The notes under the pieces: model-generated
Told to the model about the DNA's origin: nothing
The model's input: only the letters and a program-made list of their open reading frames with translations
Database searches by the model: none
From: Dermacentor variabilis
Lineage: Eukaryota; Arthropoda; Arachnida; Ixodida; Ixodidae
DNA length: 64,000 bases
Direction of reading: 5' to 3'
NCBI RefSeq assembly: GCF_050947875.1
Contig: NC_134568.1
Coordinates: 212,169,632 to 212,233,631 of the forward strand
Position numbers and translations under genes: made by a program
Shown: piece after piece, positions 43,830 to 54,740 of the stretch
Position numbering within the stretch: the first letter of the stretch is position 1
How the letters are laid out: each line of letters begins with the position of its first letter

Positions 43830-44334
43830 TGTTAGGATCGGCCTACAGCTATTTCAGCCCGCTGCACGTGTTCCGATCCAACCGGGACGGTGGTGCACTT
43901 CAGAGAACTGCGGATAACCGGCAGCCACGTGACGAGGGGTCAGCTCAGGGGAGTTCTCGATGGGAGGTAACTGGCGGAACCTCCCCATGCGCTTTTCGAG
44001 ACACCAGTCAATGTGCTACCCAGCGCGCCACCCGGGACGGCTCCGAGCTCGACGAAGCAGGCTTTGTGCTCGTTATCGTGCTCGAAATGTACTCGTGAGC
44101 TGTGTGCTCGTAAGCTGTTTGCTGTATGCTCGTCTTGCGGGCTCCATTTGGGAGTCACGCTAGACTGTCGATGTATCTCATGTTCAACTGTAAATAACAT
44201 GTAAATAAATCCTGCTCTCCTAAGTCTCGACGAAGAGTCAAGCTCCTTCCTACAGCTACGACTGCCGAACCTTACATCTGAATGCCAGCGGTGAGGTCGG
44301 CCTACAGCTCGTAGATCGTCCGAAAACTCTAACA
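43830..44334 (+). mobile_element. LTR (505 bp) related to the solo LTR, with a short leader
   Basis: It starts TGTTAGGATCGG and ends ACTCTAACA (perfect TGTTAG...CTAACA termini). AATAAA lies at 44204-44209. GAGCTCGACGAAGCAGGCTTTGTG-type sequence (44048 onward) is shared with about 40777 in the solo LTR. AATGGTGGCAGCGGCGAGAT follows immediately, which resembles a primer-binding/leader start, so this is a 5' LTR whose internal part is lost after roughly 100 bases. I see no TSD. Confidence 0.65.
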
Positions 44335-45483
44335 AATGGTGGCAGCGGCGAGATCGTCCGACGAATCTTACAGCCTTCAGCGAGACGCCTCTTGATCTTC
44401 GCTTTTCTTTAACTGTATGGTTGCGTGTGGTGCGTGCGTGCGTGCGCAATTGAAAATCACGACAGGAAATTTCAGTCGTATTTTAGGACCTTCTGTTTGA
44501 CGTCCTGTAGTTCTTGATCAATATGAAAAAGATTGGTAGAGCTATTTATGACTATGTAAATTTGTTAGTGTAAGAAAAGTAAAAGTAAAAAAAATTATAT
44601 GGCTGGAATTTAAACTTACCACCGAGCGCTTCTGAACCTAGCATCCTACCAATGCGCCAGGCCGAACGTGGTTGTAGTTGTACATTTTTGACCATTTAAA
44701 CAAAAAGTCTGTATGCGCTGGTGTTTACATTTGTACGTTCATAGTGAATTTACACTTTCACTCCGCCATGTGAAATGGCGCTTCTGTAGAAGAGCAAAAG
44801 TGTTGTTACTATCGACAAATAATGCGTGAAGTGCTGGTGCATTGATTTTGCTTTTCGATATCTGTATTAAGAAATTCAGAAGTAGACAACGGCAACCGGG
44901 GACGTACGCTCTAACAGTTTTTACTGCTAATTTTGACAGCGGCCTCTCGCTCCTTACACTTTCGAACGCGCATATAATATTTGCGATCAGTGTGAAATAG
45001 CTACATAGACATTCGTGGAAAAGTGTTCGCTTAGACAGTGTACCGGTTTCCCACGGTAGCGCCTATGCCAGAATACTGACACCCGAGTGAGACAGCTTCT
45101 CACGCATCTCGTGGAACAACCCAAAACTTTTTTCCGGTTCGCAAAAGCTTAGACAACATTTCTGGGACATGAAATAATGTGTCAGCTTAACAATACGTCC
45201 AAGTTCAGTGGCCTGTGTGTTCCATATTACAAAAAGAGAAAAGAAAGATACCCAGCAGTTGCCGCAGATGCGATAATTTCGATCGGCGGCCGATTTTCAG
45301 GAGTCCGGTTTACGGCGAGCTTTCCGTGTCGTGTCGTGTCGTCACGGCACAATTACGACAATTGGCCACGTCGACTTTAATAGCGGTATCGGTGCTATCA
45401 GCCTGGCCGGATTTAGAAAACGCACATTTGAATACCGCGGGAAACTAGTGTACACCAGCGATGTGAAACTGGTATAACCCGCA
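44335..45483. other. Retrotransposon leader remnant then intergenic sequence
   Basis: The first 100 bases look like LTR-retroelement leader. The rest has no gene; a tRNA-like pseudogene lies at about 44598-44672. Confidence 0.35.
44598..44672 (-). tRNA. Degraded tRNA-like sequence
   Basis: The complement reads GGCCTGGCGCATTGGTAGGA (box A-like) and ends GTTTAAATTCCAGCC (decayed box B and T arm). Stems are broken. It is probably a SINE relic of another tRNA-derived family. Confidence 0.35.
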
Positions 45484-45509
45484 GTGGTTCATCATCATCA
45501 TCAGCCTGG

Positions 45510-46298
45510 TTACGCCCACTGCAGGGCAAAGGCCTCTCCCATACTTCTCCAACCCCGGTCATGTACTAATTGTGGCCATGTCGTCCTTGCAAACTTCTTA
45601 ATCTCATCCGCCCACCTAACTTTCTGCCGCTTCCTGCTACGCTTCCCTTCCCATGGAATCCAGTCCGTAACCGTTAATGACCATCGGTTATCTTCCCTCC
45701 TCATTACTTGACCTGCTCAAGCCCATTTCTTTTTCTTGATTTCAACTAAGATGTCATTAACTCGCGTTTGTTCCCTCACCCAATCTGCTCTTTTCTTATC
45801 CCTTAACGTTACACCCATCATTCTTCTTTACCTCGCTGCGTCCTCCTCACTTGAAGTAGAACCCTTTTCGTAAGCCTCCAGGTTTCTGCCCCCGTCGGTG
45901 AGTACTGTTAAGACACAGCTATTATACAATTTTCTTTTGAGGGATAATGGCAACCTGCTGTTCATAATCTGAGAATGCCTGCCAAACGCACCCCAGCCCA
46001 TTCTTATTCTTCTGATTATTTCAGTCTCATGATCCGGATCCGCGGTCACTACTTGCCCTAAGTAGATGTATTCCCTTACCACTTCCAGTGCCTCGCTACC
46101 TATCGTAAACTGCTCTCTTCCCAGACTGTTAAACATTACTTTAGTTTTATGCAGATTAATTTTTAGACCCACCCTTCTGCTTTGCCTCTTCAGGTCAGTG
46201 ATCATGCATTGCAATTGGTCCCCTGAGTTACTAAGCAAGGCAATATCATCAGCGAATCTCAAGTTACTAAGGTATTCTCCATTAACTCTTATCCCCAA
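45510..46298 (-). pseudogene. RTE-like LINE RT palm/thumb and C-terminal domain
   Basis: 46298-45828 reads YLSNLRFADDIALLSNSGD (catalytic FADD intact), RRVGLKINLHKTKVMF, YIYLGQVVTADPDHETEI and GAFGRHSQIMNSRLPLSLKR. A frameshift follows, and 45704-45510 reads MRREDNRWSLTVTDWIPWEG and KVRWADEIKKFARTTWPQLV, ending EAFALQWA. The homologous stretch at 20.5-20.9 kb is one open frame. Confidence 0.9.
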
Positions 46299-46476
46299 TT
46301 CTTCTCACTCCACGTCTCTGAATACCTCCTGTAAACACGCCGTGAATAGCATTGGAGAGATCGTATCTCCCTGCCTGACGCCTTTCTTTATAGGGATTTT
46401 GTTGCTTTTTTTTATGGAGGACTACGGTGGCTGTGGAGCCGCTAGATATCTTTCAGTATTTTTACATACGGCTCGT

Positions 46477-47433
46477 CTACACCCTGATTCCGTAGTGCCT
46501 CCATGACTGCTGAGTTTCGACCGAATCAAACGCTTTCTCGTCATCGATGAAAGCTATATATAAGGGTTGGTTATATTCTGCACATTTCTCTGTCGCTCGA
46601 TTGATAGTGTGAATATGGTCTAATGTTGAGTAGCCTTTACGGAATCCTGCCTGGTCCTTTGGTTGACAGAAGTCTAAGGTGTTCCTGATTCTATTTGCGA
46701 TTACCTTAGTAAATACTTTGTAGGCAGCGGACAGTAAGCTGATCGGTCTATAATTTTTCAAGTCTTTGGCGTCCCCTTTCTTATGGATTAGGATTATGTT
46801 AGCGTTCTTCCAAGATTCCGGTACGCTCGAGGTTATGAGGCATTGCGTATACAGGGTGGCCAGTTTCTCTAGAACAATCTGTCCACCATCCTTCAACAAA
46901 TCTGCTGTTACCTGTTCCTCCCCAGCTGCCTTCCCCCTTTGCATATCTCCTAAGGCTTTCTTTACTTCTTCCGGCCTTACCTTCGGGATTTCGAATTCCT
47001 CTAGACTACTTTCTCTTCCATTATCGTCGTGGGTGCCACTGGTATTGTATAAATCTCTATAGAACTCCTCAGCCACTTGAACTATCTCACCCATATTAGT
47101 AATGATATTGCCGGCTTTGTCTCTTAACGCATACATCTGATTCTTGCCAATTCCTAGTTTCTTCTTCACTGTTTTTAGGCTTCCTCCGCTCCTGAGAGCA
47201 TGTTCAATTCTATCCATATTATACTTCCTTATGTCAGCTGTCTTACGCTTGTTGATTAACTTTGAAAGTTCTGCCAGTTCTATTCTAGCTGTAGGGTTAG
47301 ATGCTTTCATACATTGGCGTTTCTTGATCAGATTTTTCGTCTCCTGCGATAGCTTACTGGTATCCTGTCTAACGGAGTTACCACCGACTTTTATTGCACA
47401 CTCCTTAATGATGCCCACAAGATTGTCGGTCAT
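46477..47433 (-). pseudogene. RTE-like LINE reverse transcriptase, N-terminal two thirds
   Basis: A 318-codon frame reads a pre-RT helix-rich linker (AELSKLINKRKTADIRKYN; RRIEHALRSGG-like), then GKAAGEEQVTADLLKDGG, SVPESWKNANIILIHKKGD, NYRPISLLSAAYKVFTKVI, AGFRKGYSTLDHIHTI and LYIAFIDDEKAFDSV, the motif A segment with the first catalytic Asp. It shifts frame after QQSWRHYGI. Confidence 0.9.
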
Positions 47434-47443
47434 TGCTTCAACA

Positions 47444-47935
47444 CTAAGGTCCTCTTCCTGAGTTAAAGCCGAATACCTGTTCTGTAGCTTGATCCGGAAT
47501 TCCTCTATTTTTCCCTCTTACCACTAACTCATTGATAGGCTTCTTATGTACCAGTTTCTTCCGTTCCCTCCTCAGGTCTAGGCTAATACGAGTTCTTACC
47601 ATCCTATGGTCACTGCAGCGCACCTTGCTGAGCACGTCTACATCTTGTATGATGCCAGGGTTAGCGCAGAGTATGAAGTCTATTTCATTTCTAGACTCGC
47701 CGTTCGGGCTCCTCCGCGTCTACTTTCGGCTATCCCGCTTGCGGAAGAAGGTATTCATTATCCGCATATTATTCTGTTCCGCAAACTCTACTAATAACGC
47801 TCCCCTGCTATTCCTAGTGCCTATGCCATATTCCCCCACTGCCTTGTCTTTAGCCTGCTTCTTGCCTACCTTGGCATTGAAGTCGCCCATCAGTATAGTG
47901 TATTTTGTTTTCACTCTACCCGTCGCCGATTCCAC
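47444..47935 (-). pseudogene. RTE-like LINE endonuclease fragment
   Basis: 47935-47720 reads YTILMGDFNAKVGKKQ (GDFNA motif), GIGTRNSRGALLVEFAEQN and NTFFRKRDSRK. 47635-47444 reads VRCSDHRMVRTRISLDLRRE with the catalytic SDH. The intervening FxTW...IDY segment is only partly readable because of frame breaks. The N-terminal part of the domain is missing. Confidence 0.85.
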
Positions 47936-47988
47936 GTCTTCATAGAAGCTTTCGACTTCCTGGTCATCATGACTGTAGCCACTAAGGA

Positions 47989-48228
47989 ACCGCAGTGGTT
48001 GCTTAGTGGCTATGTTGTTGCGCTGCTAAGCACGAGGTCGCGGGATCGAATCCCGGCCACGGCGGCTGCATTTCGATGGGGGCGAAATGCGAAAACACTT
48101 GTGTACTAAGATTTAGGTGCGCGTTAAGCAACCCCAGGTGGTCCAAATTATTCCGGAGTCCTACAGTACGGCGTGCCTCATAGATCTTGGTTTTGGCACG
48201 CAAAGCCCCCTAATTTAATTTTTTTTAA
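47989..48228 (+). mobile_element. Ruka tRNA-derived SINE
   Basis: CCGCAGTGGTTGCTTAGTGG, GGTCGCGGGATCGAATCCCG, GGGGCGAAATGCGAAAACAC, GCGTTAAGCAACCCCAGGTG, GTACGGCGTGCC and TTTTGGCACGCAAAGCCCC are in family order, followed by a T/A-rich tail. It sits exactly at the 5' truncation point of the RTE-like LINE. Confidence 0.94.
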
Positions 48229-48244
48229 GTGATATAAAATTTTG

Positions 48245-48560
48245 AAGTGGTGCGAAGGAAAGCGCATCTGTCGCGACGTCATAACTGATGTCGTTACGAT
48301 AGAAAGTGTGTTTCTAACGAAGCGGTGGTGACGTCGTCGTCTCGACAGTTTCCAGAATCGTTGTCGGGATAGAAAGTTTTGTTGCGACTTGAGAACTCTT
48401 GTTGCCGCGACAGAATGTTTCTGTTGCGACGTCAGGATTTCTGTCGTAACGTCAGAAATATCTGTCGCAACTTAAGAATTAACTGTCAGGAGCTCCTGTC
48501 GTGCGACAGAAATTGCTGTAGTTGCGGCAGAAATTCGTTGCCTTTTTTCAACCTGGTTTA
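48245..48560. repeat. Degenerate minisatellite of TGTCG-CGACGTCAGAA units
   Basis: Motifs such as CTGTCGCGACGTCA, CTGTTGCGACGTCAGG, CTGTCGTAACGTCAGAA and CTGTCGCAACTTAAGAA recur every 22-26 bases across the interval. It is non-coding. Confidence 0.6.
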
Positions 48561-49584
48561 GATCAGCTCCATATCTAACCAGTTTCGCAGATTGTACCTA
48601 ATGGCGGGATTTGTTTCTCTCTAAAACAGCCATGTATCGCACGTTGGCTGTAGTCGAGCTTACACAGATGTCTTCTCTTTCTCGAGCACAGTCTTCGATA
48701 TTTGCTGCTCTGATCAGAATTTTCCTGTTGACGTTTCATTTCTGCACAATATTACGTGTTTCCACTACGAATATGCATTAAGTACTCGTCACTCGACCAC
48801 TACGCTACCAAAGTGACATGGAAGTTTCGCTGCGGCAGAATTTAAGGCTGCGCTTATAACGCGCAGCCGGGCCATAACGCTACCTCCTTTGGGCCATCGT
48901 CTACGGAGAATATAACGCGCATGTGTCGCCACGACACCGTGCTGCTCGGGTGAGTGCTGGATTTCCCCAGCTCTAAAGCGCATGCGTTTGGAGAAAGCAG
49001 GTGCAGAGAGGCGTTTCTTTGGAAGCGTCCGCCATCTGTGCCGCTGAGGGCGAATGCGGTCGCGGGACGCGTTCGTCATCGGAATGCGCGGCGCGAGGGT
49101 ACTATACCCGCGGGCTCCTAGCGAAATGTATACGGGCACTTCTAATCAACGGCAAAAATGGCACCGGTATCACTCCCCCCCACTCTGCATAGCTCCTTTA
49201 CTTTTGTGAAGGTGATGGTTGCGAATTTTGAGTAGGTTCATCAAGGCCAGTATAACCTTACTATTCTATTCCAACGTCATTCCTTTTTGCTCTTCGAAAA
49301 TGGTCCGAGCGGCGCTCTGCCAACGTTATCACGGATATCGGCTGGTCTTGAACGGTGAAACGATAACAGAGGAATTGATCCAGGGAAAAGAATCCTTGCA
49401 TTATAACGGCCCTGGCTTTCGCGTAAGATTTGCACGCAATTTTTGTCTCCTTAGGCAGTCAATCGCTGCAGAAGTTGGCGTATAGGTCTTCGTGAGGAAA
49501 GCTGTCAGGCGGGCTTTCAAGGGAAGAACGCTAGGTGAAGAAAACGTCGCTTAAAAGAAAAAAAAAGGGGGGGGGACGTGGGGG
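48561..49584. other. Intergenic, no recognised feature
   Basis: Only short ORFs; no motifs recognised. An A-run and G-run lie at about 49557-49575. Confidence 0.4.
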
Positions 49585-49740
49585 ATGCTAGAGAAAACGG
49601 AAAACAAAAACTGCTGTGGTGTTGTGATTACACCACCTAACTACAACCCAACAGTCTTGAGAGTTCGAACCCCGATTGGAGACAAGGATATCTTTTTCTT
49701 TCTTTACTTCATTCATTCATTCATTCATTCATTCATTCTT
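49585..49740 (+). mobile_element. SINE-like segment with box-B-like motif and (ATTC)n tail
   Basis: GAGAGTTCGAACCCCGATTG resembles a box B/T-arm, and about 35 bases downstream a run of ATTC units (49705-49738) forms a tail. A convincing box A is not seen, so the tRNA-derived origin is tentative. Confidence 0.35.
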
Positions 49741-49844
49741 TTCTGCCCAGTTCGGTTGTATATGTCCTTGTGTCTAGGTTCACAAGTCGGAGAAGTCTGC
49801 TGTCCTGTCCAGGACCGATCAGAAAGTTCGATGTAGGTGGCGCC

Positions 49845-50460
49845 CATCATAATCATCATCATCATCATATTTTATTTCCACTGCAGGACGAAGGTCTCTC
49901 CCTGCGATCTCCAATTACCCCTGTCCTGCGCCAACCGATTCCAGCTGGCGCCCCCGAAATTCCTAATTTCATCGCTCCACCTAGTCTTCTGCCGTCCTCG
50001 ACTGCGTTTCCCTTCTCCTGGAACCAATTCCGTAACCCTAATGGTCCAACGCTTATGTAACCGGAGCATTACATGACCCGCCCACCTCCATCTTTTCTCT
50101 TGATGTCAATCAGAATATCGTCTGTACCCGTTTGCTCTCTTATCCTAACCGCTCTTTTTCTGTCTCTTAACGTTATGCCTAGCAATCTTCGTTCCATCGC
50201 TTTTTTGCGCGGTCCTTAACTTTTTGTCAAGCTTCTTTTTGTCAGTCTCCAAGTGTCTGCCCCATATGTCAGCACTGGTAAAATGCACCGATTGTACACC
50301 TTCCTTTTTCAGTGATAATGGTAAGCTTCCAGTGAGGAGCTGACAATGTCTGCCGTATGCGATACAACCCATTTTTATTCTTCTATGAATTTCCTTCTCA
50401 TGATCAGGGTTCCCTGTGATTAGTTGACCTAGGTAAACGTACTCCTTCAGGCTCTAGAGG
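49845..50460 (-). pseudogene. RTE-like LINE 3' end, second subfamily
   Basis: The minus strand reads GCIAYGRHCQLLTGSLPLSL (50372 downward) and, after frame breaks, WTIRVTELVPGEGKRSRGRQ, TRWSDEIRNFGGASWNRLAQ and EGETFVLQWK-like ending. It is a diverged relative of the copies at 20.4 and 45.5 kb. An (ATC)n tail lies at 49849-49868. The 5' side breaks at a palindromic sequence (50470-50512). Confidence 0.85.
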
Positions 50461-50469
50461 AGCTCTAGA

Positions 50470-50512
50470 GCCGGGCAAGGGAACCCTTTCCCTTGCCCTT
50501 CCCTTGCCCGGC
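50470..50512. repeat. Perfect 14-bp inverted repeat at a LINE breakpoint
   Basis: GCCGGGCAAGGGAA (50470-50483) and TTCCCTTGCCCGGC (50499-50512) are exact complements separated by CCCTTTCCCTTGCCC. An adjacent GGCTCTAGAG/CTCTAGAGCC pair at about 50449-50471 adds a second palindrome. Confidence 0.85.
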
Positions 50513-50715
50513 TAGTAATCATCATCTTTGTCGCGTAACATAATTATGTTTTCTCGTATGGTCAAATTGCAATCCGAGAGCTATCATGTCTGTAGGTTGT
50601 GTGTAAGTCATAATTTACTATTTTTCCACGTATTTTACCTTGAGAAATTCAATTAGTTCAGTAACTTCCTTGCGTCACATGCCGCGCAGAGGCGTCTGCG
50701 CCAGCAGGCGTTTGG

Positions 50716-51410
50716 TGTTGTTGGATCTGGAGGACAATCCCAGTTGCTGTCCCCCAGATTGTGGACCTTGCCGTTGGGTGCGGGAGTTGGCCGAGGTTGA
50801 GGAGGACTTTGGGATGAAAACTGGAGGTTTATTTACATTATTTACAGTGAGAGTACAAAGAAATTAAGTCATAAAGTCATTACGGGCCGGCAGCAACTCG
50901 GTCGCTGCGGCCTGTGGCAAGAAGCTCGAAAGAGATCAATGAAGGGATGCTCTCTTGCTGCTCCCGGTCTCTGGCTTTTAACCCCTTCGGTGTCTCGAAG
51001 TCACGTCACGTTCGGCCAATCGGTGAGCCCACTCAGGTGGCGTCATTTTTGGCCAGTCGGCGAGCCCGCTCAGGTGGCGTCATTTTCGGCCAATGGTAGG
51101 CGCCCGTGCGAATGTAAGTCACACCCGGCGCAGAGGGTCGCTCCTTGGGCACCAATTGTCCTAGGGATTACTTGTCTGCGGTATTGCCTTCCTGGTCTGC
51201 AACTGCCGTCACAAAGGCGGACGGGGGGGATTGCTCCCAGGGCTTCACGGTGCATTACGGCCGTCGTTGCTTGCAAGCGCCGTCACAATAGGCGGATGGG
51301 GGGAGACGGGTTGTCTTCGAGCGACCTTTCAGAGCTGCAAAGCAGCTTTCCTCGGGAACCACGTTACCTGGAACCGTGCCAGGCTCCCGCTACACTTTCG
51401 GAAACAGTCA
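50716..51410 (-). mobile_element. Possible LTR fragment, antisense
   Basis: Read on the minus strand, it has a TTAAAAG box in CCGAAGGGGTTAAAAGCC, an AATAAA at about 50828-50833, and an end resembling GGATCCAACAACA (plus-strand start TGTTGTTGGATC). A 36-base unit (GGTGAGCCCACTCAGGTGGC...) is imperfectly repeated at about 51000-51095. No TSD or clear 5' border was found. Confidence 0.35.
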
Positions 51411-51499
51411 AGCAGTGGGACAATAGCTCCACATGCGGCGCACGGGGTGGGGGATGCCAACTTGTTTGGACGTGCCGCGCCTCGGGAACGTGATACATG

Positions 51500-53157
51500 T
51501 GCTTCTGCATGCGCTCCTTAATTAGGTGTGACGTACATGATTCGATGTGGTCTGGTGAACTCGAAGGAGGCTCAGGAAAAGGTCCCATATCTAACAGTGT
51601 ATTGCGGCACCACGTACCCGAGCAGACGAGGGTTGGACCCTCCCGCTTGTAGCCGTGCGCGGGTTAGCTGTGTCCGGGGAAAGGGGGATTCTGGAGGTTG
51701 AGCCAATGCCGGGTGTTCAGACCGTTAAGGCCCCCCGGCGGAGGCAACACACCTCTTTGGCCTCTGCTTCACGTAGAGGGCACCTCCAGGCTGACCCACC
51801 TGGGGGAAATCTGCCGTCGCCTTTTCCTGTCCTCTTCTCCGATCTTCGTCTTTCTCTCTCGCCTTTTTCATCTTTCCTGTCTCCACCTCTTATCACTTCC
51901 TAGTTTCCCGGCGGCAAGGGTTGACCTTGTGTGGGTAGCCAGTCTTGGTTATGCTGTATTTGGTTATAGCAGCGATTTACGGCTGGCGCAGGCAGGGCTT
52001 CTCTTGAAGGAACCTTTGTCACGTCCCCCTGTTGGGCTCCATGGTGGGTGGTCGGCATCGCTGCCGAAGACCCCATCAATACTTACGGAAAATGCTTCTC
52101 TTAAACTCCCTGATCGCCGTCAGAAACGAGGGCGCACCGAAGATGTCTTTCAGTTTTTCGGACACCAAGTCCACAACTTCCCACGTTTCCATGTAGTTCA
52201 CTCGGAAAAATCCGACAAGCCAATGCGCACCATTTCACCGTTCCTTGTATCAAAGTGACTGATGTTTTTGGTCCTGGTTATAAGGCGATGAGGATGGCAA
52301 GCGGTGATCTCCTCCTGGAGCTCCGCGATCAGGAGCAATACGTGACTCTGCCGAAACTAGTGTCATTTGGGGAAACCCACATAACAGTAAGCCCGCACCG
52401 TACAATGAACACCACCCGCGGTGTTGTGTCGGATGATGATTTGCTTGAACTGACTGAGGCTGAACTCTTGGAGGGCTTCAGTGAACAGAATGTCATTAAC
52501 GTTAGACGAATTAAGATGCGGCGGGATGGCAAAGAGATCCAGACTAAGCACCTTATACTCACCTTCGGTTCAAGTGTCCTTCCCGAGTCCACCGAGGCCG
52601 GTTATATCAAACTTCGTGTTCGGCCGTACGTGCCAAATACCATCCGATGTTTCAAATGCCAGCGTTTCGGCCACAGTTCGCAGAGCTGCCGAGGCCGCCA
52701 AACTTGTGCGAAATGCAGTGCCCATGAACACACCTCCGAATCTTGCGAGAACACTCTCCCATGTGTAAATTGTGATAGGGAGCACGCCGCGTACTCGCGG
52801 TCGTGCCCATCCTGGAAAAAAGAGAAGGAAATTGGGACATTTGAAGTAAAAGAGAACATAAGTTTCAAGGAGGCACGCAGGCGGGTTTCATACCTGCCCA
52901 AGAACACGTTTGCCGATGTGACGCGTCAGGGGGCAGCGACACAACGGCTACCGGCGGCTGTCCGACCCACAAGCAGTGAGTCGGCAGTTACGCCATCTGC
53001 CCCCGCGGCGGTTGCAGCTAGCGCTACTCCGCCACCCCAGCAGAAGGGGCCATCCAACTCCGGGCAGGTGGCCTCAAAGGTCTCGTCGTACGTGCCGAGC
53101 CCTTCACGTCAAACAAAGCGCTTGGAAGAGCGCGTGTCCAGCGCTTCGCAAGAGGCC
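51500..53157 (+). mobile_element. Jockey/I-like LINE 5' region (UTR and ORF1)
   Basis: GCGGCACCACGTACCCGAGC (about 51603) begins a GC-rich leader that leads to ORF1. The ORF1 coding sequence is followed to about 53157, where GAGGCCCATGGTTCGAAATG replaces the expected continuation. The ORF2 (EN-RT) part is absent. From 52917 onward the sequence belongs to the exact 1,964-bp repeat. Confidence 0.75.
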
Positions 53158-53193
53158 CATGGTTCGAAATGGTTCGAAACCCACTACCGGTGA
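52085..53193 (+). pseudogene. ORF1 (gag-like, zinc-knuckle) of a Jockey/I-like LINE, frameshifted
   Basis: The first frame (to 52258) reads NASLKLPDRRQKRGRTEDVF, FPRFHVVHSEKSDKP and RTISPFLVSK, then stops. One base out of frame, 52255-53193 continues TDVFGPGYKAMRMASGDLLL, RRDGKEIQTKHLILTFGS and a triple zinc-knuckle region: CFKCQRFGHSSQSC, CAKCSAHEHTSESC and CVNCDREHAAYSRSCP (C-x2-C-x4-H-x4/5-C type). A Pro/Ala/Ser-rich tail follows. The single indel at about 52254 is the only break. Such proteins bind the element RNA in the retrotransposition particle. The last codons (HGSKWFETHYR) come from unrelated sequence. Confidence 0.85.
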
Positions 53194-54311
53194 AACCGTG
53201 ATTACGTGCAGCTGTACTTGGCTTCCCTGCGTGGAGCGCGTAACTAGCCGCACGGCGAACTAGCCCTGGAGATAGTTAATGGCAGATCAAAAGATGGGTT
53301 TGGTTACATCCTGTCGAAGTGGTGCCAGGTTCCCACGGCAGAAGAAAAGGCGGCCGGTCACAACACCGCCGACGCGCAATGAGCCTCGTCGCAAATGCAC
53401 GGGGCTCACATCGAATCCGTTGCACTGACGTTATGCTCTAAACACTTGGACCTCTGCGTTTGTCACACCCGCAACACTGCGCAATACACGGAGTGCCAAC
53501 TCTCAGTTGTGCCACCGATGAAAAGTTGCAAAGCAGCATTTTATTTTTAGCTTTCCATTGCGCCGAACATTACACGTCCCGGGGGTACCGCGACTGATAA
53601 ATGAATTTTGAATTAGAGATTTAACTTGTGCGCGCACGCCTCTTGGCTTGTAATGTGACTGCCGGTGTTGCAACAATACGCAATATGGGGAGAGCTGGGT
53701 GATTTCTTTTTTTTTTTCAATTCCCAATGTTACTGTTTTCGTAACTGTAGCCGTCGTTCAATCCATCATACCCGTGCCTTAGTGTCACGATGGCACATCG
53801 TCGGTGCTGCTCGTAGACCGTTAATTTTTCTGTGTCCGTGCTGCAGTCGCCGGCTCCTAGCTGCTGTCTGAGGCACAGTACCGTCGGCGCAGTTCGACGT
53901 CGGCGCGCGAGCCGGTCTATACGACGGCCAGAGGGCTGTTTGGATCGGACCGCTGGTACGATCTGTTGGGAACTCGGCGCTGACGCCCGTGGTTGTACCT
54001 GGGTCGCAAGCCCCAAGGGTAGCGTTGGCCTGGCGGCCTGGGGTACAACTGGAAGCATCCGAAGGTCCCGGCAAAGCATGAGTCGACTGGTAACAACGAA
54101 ACAACTTGTTTATTTTAACATCGCAAAGAGTTGGCGGTCAGGTTTGACCGAAGTAGAGAGACGGGAGAGCACTTCACTCAACAGAAGAAATCGGAGCCCT
54201 CCTTTTTGGCGTCCGGGGGCAGCTGTTTTTATACTCTCGCAGTTGAGGGCAAGAAGGAACCCCTCAAAAGACGAGCACGTGAATGTACAATGGGCTAATG
54301 GTGACGCACAC

Positions 54312-54425
54312 TGTCGTGGCGCTGCGCACGATCTCGTAGCACCCTGTCGTGGCGCTGCGCACGATCTCGTAGCACCCCGTCGTGGCGCTGCGCACGATCT
54401 CGTAGCACCCTGTCGTGGCGCTGCC
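54312..54425. repeat. 33-bp tandem repeat, 3.5 copies
   Basis: Units beginning TGTCGTGGCGCTGCGCACGA start at 54312, 54345, 54378 and 54411. The same array recurs at 60782-60895. Confidence 0.95.
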
Positions 54426-54458
54426 GGTCGGACACAATGACTGTAACGAGAAGATGGT

Positions 54459-54740
54459 CCCTGCTTTGGCATCGCCTGTTTCGGGCACAATGACTGGAAC
54501 GAGATCCCTGCTTTGGCATCGCCTGTTTCGGGCACAATGACTGGAACGAGATCCCTGCTTTGGCATCGCCTGTTTCGGGCACAATGACTGGAACGAGATC
54601 CCTGCTTTGGCATCGCCTGTTTCGGGCACAATGACTGGAACGAGATCCCTGCTTTGGCATCGCCTGTTTCGGGCCCAATAACTGGAATGAGATCCCTGCT
54701 TTGGCATCGCCTGTTTCGGGCACAATGACTGGAACGAGAT
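54459..54740. repeat. 47-bp tandem repeat, six copies
   Basis: Units CCCTGCTTTGGCATCGCCTG... start at 54459 and every 47 bases to 54694. Because 47 is not a multiple of three, the array is open in all three minus-strand frames and yields long repetitive ORFs (173, 232 and 286 codons) that I do not accept as genes. It would lie in the U3 of the putative LTR. The array recurs at 60929-61210. Confidence 0.96.

Larger units (their letters stand above)
45484..47988 (-). mobile_element. RTE-like LINE, 5'-truncated, 2.5 kb, antisense
   Basis: On the minus strand the order is endonuclease (47935-47444), RT (47433-45828), C-terminal domain (45704-45510) and a short tail, (GAT)n on the coding strand (CATCATCATCATC at about 45488 on the plus strand). 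It belongs to the same family as 20.4-21.0 kb, whose C-terminus is nearly identical. Stops and frameshifts disrupt it. The truncated 5' end abuts a Ruka SINE at 47989. Confidence 0.92.

Noticed and set aside
53832..54440. 202-codon plus-strand ORF (and copy at 60302)
   Set aside because: It lies antisense to the putative LTR, ends in the 33-bp repeat and has no domain. Identical copies reflect the duplication, not conservation.
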